In this document: piece after piece, positions 6,486 to 8,481 of the stretch
Layout of the letters: each line of letters opens with the position of its first letter
How positions within the stretch are numbered: the stretch's first letter is position 1
Source of the DNA: Chloroflexota bacterium
GTDB lineage: Bacteria > Chloroflexota > Anaerolineae > UBA1429
Length of the DNA: 8,481 nucleotides
Assembly: GCA_012513595.1 (NCBI GenBank)
Contig: JAAZBY010000052.1
Location: 1-8,481 of the forward strand
Direction: 5' to 3'
Program-made: the position numbers and the translations under genes
Notes under the pieces: model-generated
Told to the model about the DNA's origin: nothing
The model's database searches: none
What the model saw: only the letters and a program-made list of their open reading frames with translations

Positions 6486-7412
6486 ATGATCGGTTACGTG
6501 GACACGTTCTCAGGCGCCAGCGGAGACATGCTGGTGGGTGCCCTGCTGGACCTGGGCCTTGCCCTCACCGAGCTGGAGGAGTCTCTGGCGCGGTTGCAGC
6601 TCAGCGACTACCGCCTGGTCGCCGAGCCGCAGGTACGGCGAGGCATCTCTGGCACCAAGTTCACGGTGGTCGACGAGGGCGCCGGCCGCCCGGCGCGCAA
6701 CCTCGCCGCGGTGACGGCCGTGGTGGAGCGGGCCGCGCTCGAGCCGGAGGTGGCCGAGCGCAGCCTGCAGGTCTTTCGCGCTATCGCCGAGGCCGAGGCC
6801 GCCGTACATGGCACCACCGTCGACGAGATTCACTTTCATGAGATCGGCGCGGTGGATTCGCTGATCGACGTGGTCGGCTTTTGCTGGGGACTGCACCGGT
6901 TGGGGATCGAGGCGCTGTACTGCTCGCCCTTGCCGCTGGGCAGCGGCACAGTACGCACCGAGCACGGCCTGCTGCCGGTGCCGGCGCCGGCCACGCTGGA
7001 GCTGCTGGCCGCCGTGGGCGCCCCGACCGTGCCGACCGAGGCGCGGGGCGAGCTCGTCACGCCGACCGGCGCGGCGCTTCTGGCCGCCCTGGCCAGCTTT
7101 GAGCGCCCGGCCATGACCGTGCGGCGCGTGGGCTATGGCTTTGGCACCAAAGAGTTCCCCTGGGCCAACATGCTCCGCCTATGGGTGGGCGAGGCGCTCC
7201 ATACTCCCTGGGTGCCCGGCGCGCCGACCGCGCCCCAGGCCCACGAGCATGGCGATCACGACCATCCTCACCCGCATGAGCATTCCGATGCGCATGAGCA
7301 TTCCGATGCGCATGCGCATGGCGATCACGACCACCCGCACGACCACCCGCATGACCATGACCACGACCATCCGCATGACCACGAACACCCGCACGAGGAC
7401 CACGCGCACTAG
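6486..7412 (+). CDS. larC: LarC1-type nickel-pincer cofactor protein (DUF111 family) with histidine-rich C-terminal tail; LarC2 domain absent
   Basis: LarC is the CTP-dependent nickel insertase that completes the nickel-pincer nucleotide cofactor of lactate racemase and related enzymes. Residues 1 to about 240 match the N-terminal LarC1 part: DTFSGASGDM at the start, GISGTKF, HFHEIGAVDS (H116, H118, E119, D124), PLPLGSG (148-154), GELVTPTG (188-195) and GYGFGTKE (from 216). After a Pro/Ala linker, residues 252-308 hold 25 histidines in 57 positions, interleaved with Asp, Glu, Pro, Ser and Ala, which should bind nickel or a similar metal. The C-terminal LarC2 domain, which carries CTP binding in characterised LarC and usually starts near an ETNIDD-like motif, is not found here or in other frames before the terminator. 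In Lactobacillus plantarum, LarC1 and LarC2 are joined by ribosomal frameshifting; here I see no LarC2 to shift into. LarB, LarE and LarA are not in the window. It is probably the last gene of the operon. Confidence 0.87.
   Translation: MIGYVDTFSGASGDMLVGALLDLGLALTELEESLARLQLSDYRLVAEPQVRRGISGTKFTVVDEGAGRPARNLAAVTAVVERAALEPEVAERSLQVFRAIAEAEAAVHGTTVDEIHFHEIGAVDSLIDVVGFCWGLHRLGIEALYCSPLPLGSGTVRTEHGLLPVPAPATLELLAAVGAPTVPTEARGELVTPTGAALLAALASFERPAMTVRRVGYGFGTKEFPWANMLRLWVGEALHTPWVPGAPTAPQAHEHGDHDHPHPHEHSDAHEHSDAHAHGDHDHPHDHPHDHDHDHPHDHEHPHEDHAH
7273..7314 (+). repeat. 18-bp in-frame tandem repeat coding part of the histidine tail
   Basis: The unit CGCATGAGCATTCCGATG occurs at 7273-7290 and 7291-7308, identical in both copies, followed by six bases of a third copy (7309-7314). 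It encodes two HEHSDA units. A separate 17-base exact repeat beginning CATGGCGATC lies either side of it (7248-7264 and 7317-7333, offset 69 bases, in frame). The tail therefore seems to have grown by codon-phase duplication and could vary in length between strains. Confidence 0.9.
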
Positions 7413-7434
7413 CCCCCAGCCGGCGCGCACAAAA

Positions 7435-7468
7435 AAGGAGCGAGGGAGAACCGTCTCCCTCGCTCCTT
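7435..7468. terminator. Bidirectional intrinsic terminator between convergent genes
   Basis: Perfect 15-base-pair stem with arms at 7435-7449 and 7454-7468 and an ACCG tetraloop. On the minus strand the stem is followed by an uninterrupted run of Ts (complement of the A run at 7431-7436, partly in the stem), ideal for ending the glycosidase transcript. On the plus strand it is followed by TTCTGTTT, a weaker U tract, suitable for ending the LarC operon 22 bases after its stop codon. It fills nearly all of the 72-base gap between the two convergent genes. Confidence 0.9.
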
Positions 7469-7484
7469 CTGTTTCGGCGCGCGA

Positions 7485-8481
7485 TCAGGCGAACTGCGGC
7501 AGGTGCCGTCGGTGGGCCTGCAGCATCTCGTCCAGGAGGGCGCGGATCTGCGGCATCGCCAGGCGCGCCTGCACCTGCGGGTCACTGATGAAGGCCTGCA
7601 GGGCGGTGCGATAGTCGCCGGTGAGGGCGGCCTCGGCGGTGAGCTGCTGGGTGGTGACGTGCGCGCGCAGCATCGCCGCGATCGGCTCCGGCAGGGGGCC
7701 GACGTTGAGCGGGCGGATGCCATAGCCGCCCACGACGCTGGTGACCTCGACGATCGCCTCGGCCGGGAGGTTGTCGATGGCGCCGCGGTTGGGAACGTTC
7801 ACGGCATAGAGGGCGTTGCGGTGCCCCATCAGCGCCTCGATGATGTTGGCCACCAGGACGGCCTCGCCGGAGGGGAGCACGTCGAGCGAGACGCCGGCGC
7901 CCTCGCCGGAAGCCCACTCTTCCACCAGGCGCTCCCAACGCCGCGACCGCTCCCGCTCATGCTCCATCTCGTGGACGTGCATGCTGTAGCCCATCTGCAG
8001 CCCCTGCAGCCGGCCGGTGTACGGCTCGGCCAGCTGCGTGAGGGCGGGGAAGAACTCGGTGACGTGGGTCCAGCAATAGGGCAACACGCCGTAGGTCTCC
8101 AGCCCCCAGCGGGTGACGGGCTCGTCCAGGTGCTCGAGCATGCGCGGGAAGGCGCTGGAGCCGTCGCCAAGGCGTACATCCAGCATGAAGGAGCAGTGGT
8201 TGAGCCCGCCGCTCAGCGCGGGAACGAGCACCTCCTCCGGCGAGACGCCCGCCCAGTGGGCCAGCGTCGCGGCGTTGGCCGGGATCGAGGCGCAGGTGCA
8301 CAGGCCAACGCTCTTTACCTCCGGCTGCCGCCTGCGCATGGCCGTCAGGATCGAGGAGAGCGGGTTGGAGTAGTTGAACACCCAGGCATCGGGCGACACC
8401 TCCCGGACGTCGTCGGCCAGGGCCGCCAGGACGGGGATGTGCCGAAAGGCGCGCAGAATGCCGCCGGGCCCGATCGAGTCG
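7485..8481 (-). CDS. Glycoside hydrolase family 4 (NAD+/Mn-dependent alpha-glucosidase / alpha-galactosidase / alpha-galacturonidase type); 5' partial
   Basis: GH4 enzymes cleave glycosides by an NAD-dependent oxidation-elimination route with a Mn ion in the active site, in the cytoplasm. The minus-strand frame is open to the window edge; the last 331 residues are visible and about 100-120 N-terminal residues with the Rossmann NAD loop are missing. Numbering from the first whole codon (8480), the fragment shows DSIGPGGILRAFRHIP at the start, NYSNP (36-40), VGLC with C61, GGLNH with H95, then NVPNRGAIDNLP, GIRPLNVGPLPEP and a LLDEMLQAHRRHLPQF end, all typical of MelA/LplD-type GH4. C61 and H95 are the expected Mn ligands. 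The residue after the ligand Cys is usually His (CH), but here the sequence reads CTC (C61, C63). Substrate cannot be decided. A GTG at 8399 is internal, not the start. A strong terminator lies just after its stop codon. Confidence 0.9.
   Translation of the reverse strand, partial: DSIGPGGILRAFRHIPVLAALADDVREVSPDAWVFNYSNPLSSILTAMRRRQPEVKSVGLCTCASIPANAATLAHWAGVSPEEVLVPALSGGLNHCSFMLDVRLGDGSSAFPRMLEHLDEPVTRWGLETYGVLPYCWTHVTEFFPALTQLAEPYTGRLQGLQMGYSMHVHEMEHERERSRRWERLVEEWASGEGAGVSLDVLPSGEAVLVANIIEALMGHRNALYAVNVPNRGAIDNLPAEAIVEVTSVVGGYGIRPLNVGPLPEPIAAMLRAHVTTQQLTAEAALTGDYRTALQAFISDPQVQARLAMPQIRALLDEMLQAHRRHLPQFA

Noticed and set aside
7248..7333. Short repeats considered as a CRISPR-like array
   Set aside because: The repeats are in frame within a coding sequence, are directly tandem without spacers, and there are no cas genes.
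7179..7430. Minus-strand hydrophobic-looking frame (Val/Met-rich) opposite the His tail
   Set aside because: The Val/Met pattern is the direct antisense reading of GAC and CAT codons. It has no ribosome site of its own and does not resemble a real membrane protein.
7135..7614. 159-codon plus-strand frame overlapping the LarC tail, considered as a frameshifted LarC2 extension
   Set aside because: The translation is Met/Thr/Arg-rich from out-of-phase His codons, then runs through the terminator and antisense to GH4. It has no LarC2 motif such as an ETNIDD-like start.

Overview
The window is GC-rich, densely coding bacterial DNA: six protein genes, two of them cut by the window edges, with short gaps and strong Shine-Dalgarno sites. 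The gene set (a homocitrate/Re-citrate-synthase-like enzyme, an S9 peptidase, a ROK fructokinase, a LarC-type protein and a GH4 glycosidase) together with the composition would suit an anaerobic or thermophilic Chloroflexota-like heterotroph. No rRNA or other marker gene is present, so this taxonomic guess is weak. There is no tRNA, insertion sequence, phage gene or CRISPR array.

Layout. Positions 1-1007 hold the C-terminal three quarters of a DRE-TIM acyltransferase, followed by a GC-rich hairpin that probably ends its transcript (1032-1062). A good extended -10 promoter (1111-1140) then precedes four same-strand genes with gaps of 18, 63 and 52 bases: an S9 prolyl-oligopeptidase-type peptidase (1187-3067), a PEP-synthase/rifampicin-phosphotransferase-like dikinase (3086-5476), a ROK fructokinase (5540-6433) and a LarC1-type nickel-cofactor protein with a long histidine tail (6486-7412). 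They look like one transcript of about 6.3 kb, closed by a strong hairpin (7435-7468). The same hairpin ends a convergent minus-strand gene for a GH4 NAD/Mn-dependent glycosidase (7485-8481), whose N-terminus lies beyond the window.

How the genes fit together. The glycosidase and fructokinase both fit sugar use, and the peptidase fits peptide turnover. The dikinase-like protein has no identified substrate. The LarC protein has only the LarC1 part and no CTP-binding LarC2 domain. LarB, LarE and lactate racemase are not in the window, so the role of this LarC within the operon is unclear. Most of the window is ordinary metabolism. The parts most worth a second look are the histidine-tailed LarC1 and the divergent, compact dikinase.
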